A DNA stretch of 64,000 nucleotides. It comes from Microvirga massiliensis. Lineage in GTDB: Bacteria; Pseudomonadota; Alphaproteobacteria; Rhizobiales; Beijerinckiaceae. Positions 43,129 through 51,371 of this stretch are shown one piece after another. Position numbers and translations under genes: made by a program. Position 1 is the stretch's first letter; every line of letters starts with the position of its first letter. Location: the NCBI RefSeq assembly GCF_001006805.1, contig NZ_LN811358.1, positions 254,412 through 318,411 of the forward strand, read 5' to 3'. The notes under the pieces were generated by a model. The model made no database searches and was not told the DNA's origin. It saw only the letters and a list, made by a program, of their open reading frames with translations.

Positions 43129-44667
43129 ATGAATCTCTCCGAATGGCTGATGCGGTCTGCAACACGGTCGCCGCTCGCGCCGGCGCTTCTCACCGGCACG
43201 CATGTTGCTGCCGATTACGCGGGCTTCGCGAGACGCGTGATGCACCTCGCAGGGGGGCTCGGGGATCGTTTCGGGGTGAGCCCTGGCGACCGGGCCGCGC
43301 TCTTCCTCGCGAACCGCGTCGAATATCTCGAGCTGTTCTACGCGATCTGGCACGCAGGGGCCGTCGCAGTCCCGATCAACCAGAAGCTACATCCCAGGGA
43401 GGCGGCGTGGATCATCGGTGATGCCGAAGCGAAGGTCGTTTTCGTTGACGAGGATGGCGCAGACGGCCTCGGGCCGCTCCTCAAGGACGCCGTCGGCCAC
43501 GAGCGCGCGGTTGCAGTCGGCAGTTCGGATTTCGAAGCACTTCGCCGGTGCGAAGCAGTGGGTGCCCCGGTGCCGCGGTACCGGGACGATCTCGCCTGGC
43601 TTTTCTACACCTCTGGAACGACGGGAAAGCCCAAGGGCGTGATGCTGTCGAACGGCAATCTGCACGCCATGGCGCTCTCCTACTTCGTCGACGTCAACGA
43701 CGTCCTGCCGACCGAAGCCGCGTTGTATGCGGCGCCGCTGTCGCATGGCGCGGGGCTCTACAATTTCATGCACGTGCTGCGAGGGTCTCGTCACGTCATC
43801 CCGGAATCCGGAGGCTTCGACGGCGCGGAGATCCTTGCCCTGGCAGAAACGCTCGACAGCGTTTCGATGTTCGCTGCTCCGACGATGGTCCGGCGGCTGG
43901 TCGAGCATGCGAAATCAACCGGCAGCGACGGAAAGGGGTTGCGCACGATCGTCTATGGCGGCGGGCCCATGTACGTCGCGGATATCGAGGAGGCGGTCGC
44001 CGTCATGGGGCCGCGTTTCGTCCAGATCTATGGCCAGGGCGAAAGCCCGATGACCATCACGGCTCTGCAGCGTGATCTCGTCGCCGACCGCACACATCCG
44101 CGCTGGCGTGAACGCCTCGCATCCGTCGGTCGTGCTCAGGCGGTGGTCGAAGTGCAGGTAGCGGATGAATCCGGCCGAATTCTACCGCCCGGCGAGACTG
44201 GCGAGATCCTCGTGCGCGGCGAGGCCGTCATGCAGGGCTATTGGCGCAATCCGGAGGCGACCGCGAAGACCCTTCGTGACGGCTGGCTCTGGACCGGTGA
44301 TGTCGGCGTCATGGACGAGGAGGGATTCCTCACCCTGAAGGACCGGTCGAAGGACGTCATCATCTCCGGTGGCACGAACATCTATCCACGAGAGGTTGAA
44401 GAGGCGCTCCTGCTGCACGAGACCGTTGCAGAGGTCTCCGTCATTGGCCGGCCCCACGCAGATTGGGGAGAGGAGGTCGTCGCCTTCGTGGTTGCGAAGC
44501 CAGGGTGCGTTATCGAGACGTCCGCACTTGATCGGCATTGCCTCGATCATATTGCCCGCTTCAAGCGACCGAAGATCTATCATGTCGTAGAGGCGTTGCC
44601 GAAGAACAATTACGGCAAGGTGCTGAAGACGGAACTGCGGGAGTGGCTCGTGAAGTTGAGAGGGTGA
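43129..44667 (+). CDS. Acyl-CoA synthetase (AMP-forming)
   Basis: This 512-residue ANL-superfamily ligase activates a carboxylic acid to its AMP ester, then the CoA thioester. The phosphate-binding loop is YTSGTTGKPKGV, the A5 region is YGQGESPMT, the hinge region WTGDVGVMDEEGFLTLKDRSKDVI and GGTNIYPREVEEAL, and the catalytic Lys lies in NNYGKVLKTEL near the end. The A5 YGQGE differs from the YGxTE usual in long-chain enzymes. Substrate chain length cannot be read. It is monocistronic, 138 bases after the LysM gene. Confidence 0.88.
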   Translation: MNLSEWLMRSATRSPLAPALLTGTHVAADYAGFARRVMHLAGGLGDRFGVSPGDRAALFLANRVEYLELFYAIWHAGAVAVPINQKLHPREAAWIIGDAEAKVVFVDEDGADGLGPLLKDAVGHERAVAVGSSDFEALRRCEAVGAPVPRYRDDLAWLFYTSGTTGKPKGVMLSNGNLHAMALSYFVDVNDVLPTEAALYAAPLSHGAGLYNFMHVLRGSRHVIPESGGFDGAEILALAETLDSVSMFAAPTMVRRLVEHAKSTGSDGKGLRTIVYGGGPMYVADIEEAVAVMGPRFVQIYGQGESPMTITALQRDLVADRTHPRWRERLASVGRAQAVVEVQVADESGRILPPGETGEILVRGEAVMQGYWRNPEATAKTLRDGWLWTGDVGVMDEEGFLTLKDRSKDVIISGGTNIYPREVEEALLLHETVAEVSVIGRPHADWGEEVVAFVVAKPGCVIETSALDRHCLDHIARFKRPKIYHVVEALPKNNYGKVLKTELREWLVKLRG

Positions 44668-44784
44668 TGATGCGCTGTGCTTGAAATCTCGGCGCCGTCA
44701 CCCTCACTCGCCCCTCCGAACTCGCACAATGCAAATGGCGCAATTCTCAACAGACTCCCGACGGAAGCAAACCGCACGAGGCCA

Positions 44785-44931
44785 TCACTCCGCAGCCCCG
44801 TACTTCTCCCGCCACTTCGGCCCGGGACCGCGCATGTAGTGAAGCTCTGGTCGATAGGAGCTGTGAAACTCCCGCGTGAGCTCATGCCAGAAATCGGTGA
44901 GACCTTGCTTGAGATGCTGAATGGTCTGCAT
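44785..44931 (-). CDS. Small conserved-looking protein, 48 residues
   Basis: This short gene encodes MQTIQHLKQGLTDFWHELTR followed by a basic aromatic tail ending KWREKYGAAE. GGGAG 7 bases before ATG 44931 is a very good ribosome site, and it lies 31 bases after a same-strand gene, so it is probably translated. There is no family I recognise, no signal peptide and no cysteine. The longer open frame upstream is rejected because it runs over the neighbour. Confidence 0.6.
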   Translation of the reverse strand: MQTIQHLKQGLTDFWHELTREFHSSYRPELHYMRGPGPKWREKYGAAE

Positions 44932-44962
44932 GGCCGTACTCCCTATGCTGGCAGTTCGGGAT

Positions 44963-45319
44963 TTAATGAAGCCGATGGCGGGGGAGACGGGGCTCCTCGT
45001 CGTCCCAGGCCGCGATCTGTGACGTGTCGATCCCGCGATCGAACAACTGGTCTGCGATGGTGCTGAAAGCGAGCCGCCGTTCATCGAGTTCGGTCTCGAG
45101 ATCGCAGGTTTCCTCACCGGCGAGCCGTGCTGCCGCGGTCTGATCCAGAGCAGTGAGAAAATTCGCGTAGGCGAATGCCGTCACCGCGGAGCGGAACAGC
45201 ATGCAATCGGAAGCCTCGACGCGGCTCGTCTGCAGGTCTCTCACCTGCACGAGATAGCCATCGGTTTCCGCAAGCACTTCGCACCGCCAAGTGGAGCCTT
45301 CAGAGATTCCAACGACCAT
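44963..45319 (-). CDS. Hypothetical protein, 118 residues
   Basis: No family is recognised. The predicted soluble acidic protein starts MVVGISEGSTWRCEVLAETD, has a helix-rich middle (AVTAFAYANFLTALDQTAAARLAGEE) and a Leu/Asp-rich end. GGGAGGT just before ATG 45319 is a strong start signal. It leads a two-gene unit with the 48-residue product. The 216-base gap upstream (45320-45535) probably holds the promoter. Confidence 0.65.
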   Translation of the reverse strand: MVVGISEGSTWRCEVLAETDGYLVQVRDLQTSRVEASDCMLFRSAVTAFAYANFLTALDQTAAARLAGEETCDLETELDERRLAFSTIADQLFDRGIDTSQIAAWDDEEPRLPRHRLH

Positions 45320-45535
45320 GATGACCTCCCGTCATGGGCTGCAGGACGATGGTGCAGCCGTGTGCGGCGGATTGGAAATTTGTAATAGCTACTGGTTCGA
45401 TAGGTCCGTGCTATCACGCACCTGCATGCGGTCCTCAACGCACGAACCGATGCTCGTGTGTGATCTAGCGCACGGATGAGCGGTCTCGATTGGAGATGTG
45501 GCCGCCAGGATGAGCCGAATGGTGGGTGAAGCGGC

Positions 45536-46108
45536 CTAGCCGGACTGCTGCTCGCTCCCGAACCGCGCGAAGACGATGTGGGTCTCGCCGTAGTCGCGAC
45601 GCTCGATCTCGGAGAAGCCGTCGGGCAACACCACCGTGGTGCCCTGCGCTTCCTCGACGACGGTGAGGGCTCCTGGCGCGAGCCAGCCGCCCTCGGCCGC
45701 GGAGGCGAGGGCGCGCGGGGCAAGGTCCCGCCCATAGGGCGGATCGCAGAAGATGAGCGAGAAGGGCGGGATCGGTCCGGCCGCGCCGAGCCGCGTTGCA
45801 TCCCGCCGGAAGAGACGCGTCGATCCGCCGAGCCCGAGCGCGTCGATGTTCTCGCGAATGATGCCGCGGGCCTGCGCACCGTCGTCCACGAACAGTGCGA
45901 AGGCCGCTCCGCGGGACAGCGCTTCCAGGCCCATGGCACCCGTTCCCGCGAAGAGGTCCAGCACGCGCGCGCCCGTGACCGGATCGTCATAAGCATGCGC
46001 GAGGACGTTGAAGATCGTCTCGCGCAGGCGGTCCGAGGTCGGACGAATGGCATCCGAATGCGGGCCACCGAGATTCCTTCCCCGGAAGCGCCCTCCGACG
46101 ATTCTCAC
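45536..46108 (-). CDS. rsmD: 16S rRNA (guanine966-N2)-methyltransferase RsmD
   Basis: RsmD methylates G966 of 16S rRNA during small-subunit assembly. The 190-residue SAM enzyme has RIVGGRFRGRNL at the start, RPTSDRLRETIFNVL, SAM motif I DLFAGTGAMGLEALSRG and catalytic motif IV DPPYG. The start is GTG 46108. It lies 21 bases after the rluB-type gene on the same strand, giving an rRNA-modification operon. Confidence 0.95.
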   Translation of the reverse strand: MRIVGGRFRGRNLGGPHSDAIRPTSDRLRETIFNVLAHAYDDPVTGARVLDLFAGTGAMGLEALSRGAAFALFVDDGAQARGIIRENIDALGLGGSTRLFRRDATRLGAAGPIPPFSLIFCDPPYGRDLAPRALASAAEGGWLAPGALTVVEEAQGTTVVLPDGFSEIERRDYGETHIVFARFGSEQQSG

Positions 46109-46129
46109 GATGCGGCTCGCGTGCAGGCG

Positions 46130-47968
46130 TTACGGGCGCCGGCCCGGCTTGCCGCCCGGGCGTCCGCCCGGACGTGGGCCGCCCGGCTTCGGAGGACCAC
46201 GCCGTGGCCGATCCTCGCCGGCGGGAGCAGGGTGCCGCGGCCCTCTGTGGCGTGACTCGGCCTCGAATCCGCCGGCCCGACGCGGACCGCGTGAGGTCCG
46301 GGCTTCATCGCGCGCAGCGCCATGTCGGGCGTGGCGCGGCGGATGCGCCTCCTCTTTCGGAGAGCTTACGAGGCGCTCGACGACCACCCTCCGACCCTCG
46401 GGTGAGGCCACCGCACCGACCCGCTGCCGCGGCTTGGTGCCGCTCGCCGCGCGATCCTGCTTCGCATCGGCCCCACGCCGGGGCGGCCTCGCCGGCCTGC
46501 GTGGATTCTCCTCCTCGTCGGCGCGCCAGGACGTCCGGCGTTCCCGCTCGTCCCGCGTGCCGCGCAGTGGACGGGCGTCTTCGTCCTGACGGGGGCGATG
46601 CGGTCGTTCGCGCTCGTCGAAGCGGCGGTGCGATGGGCGATCCTCGAAACGGCGCTCGGCGCGGTGCTCTGCAGGCCTGCGTTGCGGCTTCTCTTCGGCT
46701 CGCTCCGGTGCGCCTGGCTTCGCCCCGAAGGGGGCGATCGGTTCGCGCACCGGACTTTCGAAGTCGACGCCGGCTTGGGCTGCCAGCGTCTCGCCGAGCT
46801 GATCCTTCAGCACGCGAGTCTTCACTTCCTCGACGAGTCCGACCTCCAGATCACCGAGCTGAAACGGGCCGAAGGACAAGCGGATGAGGCGATTCACGGT
46901 GAGGCCGAGATGCTCGAGAATCCGCTTCACCTCGCGGTTCTTCCCCTCACGCAGGCCCATCGTGATCCAGGCATTGTCGCCCTGCACGCGGTCGAGCTTC
47001 GCTTCCACGGGGCCGTATTCCATGCCGTCGATGGTCACGCCGTTGCGCAGCCGGTCGAGATCGGCCTGCGTGACATCGCCGTGGGCTCTCACGCGGTAGC
47101 GGCGCAGCCATCCGGTATCAGGATGGGCGATGACCTTTGCGAGGCCGCCGTCGTTGGTGAGGAGGAGCAGGCCCTCGGTGTTGATGTCGAGCCGCCCGAT
47201 CGAGACGACCCGAGGCAGGTCATCGGGCAGAATATCGAACACCGTCTGGCGCCCCTCCGGATCACGCGCCGTCGTCACGACGCCACGCGGCTTGTGGAAG
47301 ATCCACAGGCGGGTGCGCTCCTTCAGGGGGAGCGGCTCGCCGTCCACCGTGATCACCGCGTCGGGCGATACATTCACCGCGGGTGAGCGCAGCACCTCGC
47401 CGTTCAGCGTCACGCGGCCCTGCTCGATCATGGCTTCGGCATCGCGCCGCGAAGCGATTCCGGCCCGCGCGATCACCTTCGCGATCCGTTCCTCGGCAGG
47501 CTCCGGCGGAGGCGCAGGAATCGCAGCGACATCGGCCTCCTGCTTCGGAGTGGCAGTCCTCTTGCCGTGCGTCTCGCGACCGGTCTCGCGGAAGCCTTCT
47601 CTTGTGCTGGGTCCGCTCCGCTCTCCGCGGAGAGGCTTGTCGCCGCGGCTGCGAAAATCGGCGCGATCGCGGCCTCTGCCCTCGGGCGCGTCGCGTCTCT
47701 CGCGGAACTCGCCGCGGCCGCGGAATTCGTCCCGAGAGCCGAAGGCAGCCTTGCCCGGCCCGCGACGTTCGTTGCGGTCGCGGCCAGCACGTGGCTCTCC
47801 TCTATCGGCACGGTCGCCTTTCGGCCCACCGAAGCTCTTCGCGCCGAAGCGCTTGGTATCCTGCCGGCCTGTCGAAGCGTCCCGTTGCGGCGGTCTTCCG
47901 CGTGGGCGCTGTCCTTCGGAGCGGCCCCGCGGCCGGCCCCGCTTGTCGTCGTTGTCGTTGTCGGTCAT
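46130..47968 (-). CDS. rluB: RluB/RsuA-type rRNA pseudouridine synthase with long disordered tails
   Basis: The central region (about 155-400) is a standard S4 plus RsuA/RluB pseudouridine synthase: S4 domain RIAKVIARAGIASRRDAEAMIEQG, catalytic Asp in SIGRLDINTEGLLLLTNDG, and GLREGKNREVKRILEHLGL. It is flanked by an Arg/Gly/Asp-rich N-terminal tail of about 150 residues and an Arg/Pro/Glu-rich C-terminal tail of about 200, making 612 residues against roughly 250-300 usual. The tails are probably disordered RNA-binding regions. ATG 47968 opens the N-terminal tail. It is divergent from tadA and followed by rsmD. RluB versus RluE/RsuA specificity is inferred. Confidence 0.9.
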   Translation of the reverse strand: MTDNDNDDKRGRPRGRSEGQRPRGRPPQRDASTGRQDTKRFGAKSFGGPKGDRADRGEPRAGRDRNERRGPGKAAFGSRDEFRGRGEFRERRDAPEGRGRDRADFRSRGDKPLRGERSGPSTREGFRETGRETHGKRTATPKQEADVAAIPAPPPEPAEERIAKVIARAGIASRRDAEAMIEQGRVTLNGEVLRSPAVNVSPDAVITVDGEPLPLKERTRLWIFHKPRGVVTTARDPEGRQTVFDILPDDLPRVVSIGRLDINTEGLLLLTNDGGLAKVIAHPDTGWLRRYRVRAHGDVTQADLDRLRNGVTIDGMEYGPVEAKLDRVQGDNAWITMGLREGKNREVKRILEHLGLTVNRLIRLSFGPFQLGDLEVGLVEEVKTRVLKDQLGETLAAQAGVDFESPVREPIAPFGAKPGAPERAEEKPQRRPAEHRAERRFEDRPSHRRFDERERPHRPRQDEDARPLRGTRDERERRTSWRADEEENPRRPARPPRRGADAKQDRAASGTKPRQRVGAVASPEGRRVVVERLVSSPKEEAHPPRHARHGAARDEARTSRGPRRAGGFEAESRHRGPRHPAPAGEDRPRRGPPKPGGPRPGGRPGGKPGRRP

Positions 47969-48008
47969 TGCGGCCTGATAGCAGAGAGGTCGTGAGGACG
48001 CGAGGGCG

Positions 48009-48476
48009 ATGACTGAGGGGCTGAGAAAGCCGGATCGAATCGACCCCATGCGGCTCGCTCTCGAGGAGGCGAGGGCGGCCGCAGAGCGGGGAGAGGTCCC
48101 GGTCGGGGCGGTGATCGTGCGCGACGGGCGCCTTCTCGCCCGGGCCGGCAACCGGCCTCGTGAGTTGAACGATCCGACGGCGCATGCGGAAATCCTAGCG
48201 ATCCGCGAAGCGTGCAGAGCCCGGGGCGATGAGCGCCTCACCGGCTGCGATCTCTACGTCACGCTCGAGCCCTGTACGATGTGCGCCGCGGCCATTTCGT
48301 TCGCGCGCTTGCGGCGTGTCTATTTCGGAGCGGCAGATCCGAAGGGTGGCGCCATCGAAAGCGGCGTCCGCTTCTTCTCAAGTGCCACCTGCCATCATGT
48401 GCCCGAAGCCTACGGCGGCTTGAGCGAGACCGAGGCTGCAGAACTCCTCAAAGGTTTCTTCGCGACCCGGCGGTGA
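48009..48476 (+). CDS. tadA: tRNA adenosine(34) deaminase TadA
   Basis: TadA converts A34 to inosine in tRNA-Arg(ACG). The 155-residue deaminase has the zinc site HAEILAIREA (His and catalytic Glu) and PCTMCAAAI (two Cys ligands), plus the substrate-proximal FGAADPKGGAIESG. The ATG at 48009 is used; a later ATG at 48048 (MRLALEEARAAAERGEVPVGAV) would also give a full domain. The 3' end touches the PHO-box-like site of the next gene. Confidence 0.95.
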   Translation: MTEGLRKPDRIDPMRLALEEARAAAERGEVPVGAVIVRDGRLLARAGNRPRELNDPTAHAEILAIREACRARGDERLTGCDLYVTLEPCTMCAAAISFARLRRVYFGAADPKGGAIESGVRFFSSATCHHVPEAYGGLSETEAAELLKGFFATRR

Positions 48477-48478
48477 TC

Positions 48479-48496
48479 GTGTCACGGACCTGACAT
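48479..48496 (+). promoter_or_regulatory. PHO-box-like site upstream of the DUF1045 gene
   Basis: GTGTCAC at 48479-48485 and CTGACAT at 48490-48496 each match the CTGTCAY half-site at six of seven bases and are set 11 bases apart, as in PhoB-bound PHO boxes. The site ends 41 bases before the ATG, the same distance as the phnC array. It begins 2 bases after the tadA stop. Confidence 0.65.
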
Positions 48497-48537
48497 CTCC
48501 CCTCGCGAGAACACTCTCTCCTCATTTCCGATTGGCC

Positions 48538-49230
48538 ATGCAGATCCGATACGCGCTCTATTTCACGCCGCCTCCCGGTCACCCTTTGAGCGAGTTCGGG
48601 AGTGCGCTCCTGGGCTACGATTGCAATACCGGTGAGCTTCGGCCGCAACCGGCTCTGCCGGGCATCGATACCGAGGAGCAGCACCGCTTCACTGAGGATC
48701 CGCGGCGCTACGGCTTCCATGCGACGCTGAAGGCGCCGTTCCGTCTCCCAGAGGGAAGCTCTGAGGTAGCCCTTCGGCGAGATCTCACGGCTTTCGCATC
48801 CCAGACCCCACCCGTCGAACTTGGCGCGCTGGTGCCTGTGCTCCTCGGACGTTTCGTCGCGCTCGTTCCTGCTGTTCCCTCGACTGCTTTGGCGCTGTTT
48901 GCGGCCGAATGCGTCGCGGCCTTCGAGGCACACCGTGCGCCGCTCACCGAGGCCGAGCGGGCGCGCCGCGACCCGGACGCGATGCCGCGCCGCCAGGCTG
49001 CGCTTCTCGACCGCTGGGGCTACCCTTACGTCTTTGAGGAGTTCCGCTTCCACATGACGCTGACGGGAGCGCTCCGGGAAGAGCGGCGCGCCCTTTGGCT
49101 CGAACGGCTCGCTCAGCTCTGCGACGGGCTTCCGCTTGTCATGATCGACGCAATTTCGCTCCTTCGGCAGGACGGACCCGATCGGCGCTTCCGCGTGATC
49201 GAGCGTGCTGCGCTCGGTACGTTGCTGTGA
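48538..49230 (+). CDS. DUF1045 / phn-associated 2H phosphoesterase
   Basis: The family is annotated as a phosphonate-operon protein of unknown role. The 230-residue sequence has two HxT motifs of the 2H phosphoesterase superfamily: His61-Ala-Thr63 in GFHATLKAPF and His172-Met-Thr174 in RFHMTLTG. 2H enzymes open cyclic phosphodiesters. In C-P lyase metabolism the cyclic intermediate 5-phosphoribosyl 1,2-cyclic phosphate is normally opened by PhnP, and no phnP is seen here, so this protein may replace it (inference). Its own PHO-box-like site supports phosphate control. ATG 48538 is used; the TTG at 48532 is less likely. Confidence 0.88.
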   Translation: MQIRYALYFTPPPGHPLSEFGSALLGYDCNTGELRPQPALPGIDTEEQHRFTEDPRRYGFHATLKAPFRLPEGSSEVALRRDLTAFASQTPPVELGALVPVLLGRFVALVPAVPSTALALFAAECVAAFEAHRAPLTEAERARRDPDAMPRRQAALLDRWGYPYVFEEFRFHMTLTGALREERRALWLERLAQLCDGLPLVMIDAISLLRQDGPDRRFRVIERAALGTLL

Positions 49231-49282
49231 CGATGCGCTGACCAACCGGTGGCAGCTTATGTCACTCCGGCTGTCCGCAGGG

Positions 49283-49322
49283 CTGTCATGGAAGCTTCAC
49301 GCAGGGGTCATCCGACTGTCAG
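49283..49322 (+). promoter_or_regulatory. Four-repeat PHO-box array upstream of phnC
   Basis: Half-sites CTGTCAT (49283), GCTTCAC (49294), GGGTCAT (49305) and CTGTCAG (49316) follow each other with an exact 11-base period, so TCA recurs at 49286, 49297, 49308 and 49319. This is the pattern bound by tandem PhoB dimers. The array ends 40 bases before the phnC ATG. Confidence 0.8.
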
Positions 49323-49362
49323 GTGACGGCGCTACGCGCTTCCCGTCCAACGGGAGCAGCAC

Positions 49363-50196
49363 ATGCTATCCATCGATGAACTGACCCGTCGCTTCGGTGA
49401 GAAGGCGGCCGTCGACAAGGTTTCCCTGCGTATCGAGCGTGGCTCCTTCGTAGGGGTTATCGGCCGCTCCGGTGCCGGCAAATCGACGCTCCTGCGCATG
49501 GTCAACCGTCTCACGGATCCGAGTGAAGGGCGCATCGTGATCGACGGCGTCGACGTCACGGCACTGCGGGGCCAGGCCTTGCGGGATTGGCGCGCCCGCT
49601 GCGCCATGATCTTCCAGCAGTTCAACCTCGTCGGTCGCCTCGATGTCCTCACGAATGTGCTCATCGGGCGTCTCAACAAGGCCCCCCTGCACCGCTCGCT
49701 CCTGAAGTCGTTCTCCGTGGAGGATCGTGCGATTGCCCTCGCGGCTCTCGAGCAGTTCGACATCGCGAACCTCGCCTCGCAGCGGGCGGACCAGCTCTCA
49801 GGCGGTCAGCAGCAGCGCGTCGCGATCGCACGCGCGCTCGTCCAGGAGCCAGACATCATTCTCGCCGACGAGCCGATCGCGTCGCTCGATCCGCGCAACA
49901 CCAAGATCGTGATGGACGGACTCTCGCGCATCAATCGCGATTACGGGATCACGGTCCTCTGCAACCTCCACTCTCTCGATCTCGCGCGGGCCTATTGCGA
50001 TCGCCTGATCGGCATGTCCGCCGGCCGCGTCGTGTTCGACGGAAGCGCCCTGCACCTGACCGAAGACGTGGCGCGGGAGCTCTACGGCCTCGAGGTCGGA
50101 GACGTGATCGACATCGAGGAATCCGTGCAGGCTTCGCGCTTGAATGGGTCGAGCCGGGTCGAGGTCGCCCGGTCCGTGCCGCTCGCCGCGGCATAG
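49363..50196 (+). CDS. phnC: Phosphonate ABC transporter ATPase PhnC
   Basis: PhnC powers phosphonate import. The 277-residue ATPase has Walker A GRSGAGKST, Q-loop IFQQFNLV, signature LSGGQQQRV and Walker B IILADEPIASLD, with the PhnC-type NLHSLDLARAYCDRLIG switch region. The C-terminus has about 25 extra residues after the usual end. GGGAG 7 bases upstream supports ATG 49363. It is first of phnC-phnD-phnE1-phnE2 and preceded by a PHO-box array. Confidence 0.96.
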   Translation: MLSIDELTRRFGEKAAVDKVSLRIERGSFVGVIGRSGAGKSTLLRMVNRLTDPSEGRIVIDGVDVTALRGQALRDWRARCAMIFQQFNLVGRLDVLTNVLIGRLNKAPLHRSLLKSFSVEDRAIALAALEQFDIANLASQRADQLSGGQQQRVAIARALVQEPDIILADEPIASLDPRNTKIVMDGLSRINRDYGITVLCNLHSLDLARAYCDRLIGMSAGRVVFDGSALHLTEDVARELYGLEVGDVIDIEESVQASRLNGSSRVEVARSVPLAAA

Positions 50197-50257
50197 GCCT
50201 AACGCCTGACAGAGCCCCGAACGGGGCGTTCCATCGCAACTCTCAGGAGCACTCTCC

Positions 50258-51163
50258 ATGCTGACCCGTCGTCTCGTTCTCGGGGCCGCCGCGGCATTCG
50301 CCATCGCCGGCGCCGCCCAGGCGCAGGATTGGAAATCCAAGTATCCGGAACTCGTCTTCGCCGTCATTCCGTCCGAGAACGCGTCCGGCGTCACTGAACG
50401 CTATGCGCCGCTCATGAAATATCTCTCGACGGAACTCGGAACCAAGGTCACGCTGCGTATCGCCAATGATTACGCCGCCGTGATCGAGGGGCAGCGTTCC
50501 GGCAACATCCACATCGCGCAGTATGGACCGGCATCCTACGCGCGCGCCACCACCACGGGCGCCAAGATCGAGCCGTTCGCGATCGAGACAAATGTCGACG
50601 GCACCAAGGGATATCACTCCGTCCTCTGGGTGAAGGCGAATTCGCCGTACCAGAAGATCGAAGACCTCAAGGGTAAGAATCTCTGCCTGGTGGATCCAAA
50701 TTCGACGTCCGGAAACAATGTGCCGCGCTTCGCCATGAACAAGATGGGGATCAAGCCGGACCAGTTCTTCTCCAAGGTCGTCTATGCGGGCTCTCACGAG
50801 AATGCGGTGCTCGGCGTACAGCAGGGCACCTGCGACGCCGCCTTCAACTGGTGGAACGACGAGAACGAATCCAACTTGCTTCGCATGGCCCGAAAGGAGA
50901 TGGTCAAGGCCGAAGACTTCCGGATGATCTTCAAGTCCGACCAGATCGTAAACTCGCCAATGGCCTATCTCTCGGATCTCCCGGAGGATCTCCGCAAGGC
51001 GATCCGGGACACCGTGCTTGCAATGCCGCAGAAGGATCCGGAGGCCTTCAACAAGATCTATGAGGGCAAGCAAGGTCCGTGGGTTCCGGTCGATCACTCG
51101 GCCTATGAGCCCATCGTCGAGCTGATCAAGTTCGTCGACTCGCTCCGCCGCGCGCGTTCGTAA
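50258..51163 (+). CDS. phnD: Phosphonate-binding periplasmic protein PhnD
   Basis: PhnD captures phosphonates in the periplasm. The 301-residue protein has a signal peptide (LTRRLVLGAAAAFAIAGAAQA) and the PhnD/SBP fold: VIPSENASGVTERYAPLMKYL, QYGPASYARA, VDPNSTSGNNVPRFAM, AAFNWWNDEN, DQIVNSPMAY. Conserved Ser/Thr/Asn in the DPNSTSGN loop bind the phosphonate oxygens in the family. GGAG 8 bases before ATG 50258 is a good site. Confidence 0.96.
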   Translation: MLTRRLVLGAAAAFAIAGAAQAQDWKSKYPELVFAVIPSENASGVTERYAPLMKYLSTELGTKVTLRIANDYAAVIEGQRSGNIHIAQYGPASYARATTTGAKIEPFAIETNVDGTKGYHSVLWVKANSPYQKIEDLKGKNLCLVDPNSTSGNNVPRFAMNKMGIKPDQFFSKVVYAGSHENAVLGVQQGTCDAAFNWWNDENESNLLRMARKEMVKAEDFRMIFKSDQIVNSPMAYLSDLPEDLRKAIRDTVLAMPQKDPEAFNKIYEGKQGPWVPVDHSAYEPIVELIKFVDSLRRARS

Positions 51164-51207
51164 TCTCTGATCGTGGTCGCCGGCGTGTGATTCCCACCGT
51201 CGGCGCC

Positions 51208-51315
51208 ACCCCCTCACCCGCCCCTTCGGGGCGACCTCTCCCATCGAGGGAGAGGTGAAGCTTCGCCTCTCTCCTTGTGGGAGTGGTCGGACGCGAAGCG
51301 TCCGGGTGAGGGGTA
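51208..51315. repeat. Palindromic repeat inside the phnD-phnE1 gap
   Basis: Left arm CCCTCACCCGCCCCTTCGGG... (from 51208) and right arm ending CGGGTGAGGGG (to 51314) frame internal CCTCTCCC / GGGAGAGG blocks. The left arm is the inverse of 30093-30126. It is noncoding and separates phnD from phnE1 within the operon. Confidence 0.8.
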
Positions 51316-51371
51316 TCGGCGCTGCGCTCAACGAACTCGCGAAAGCATGCCGCAGACTCTCACGGTCACGG

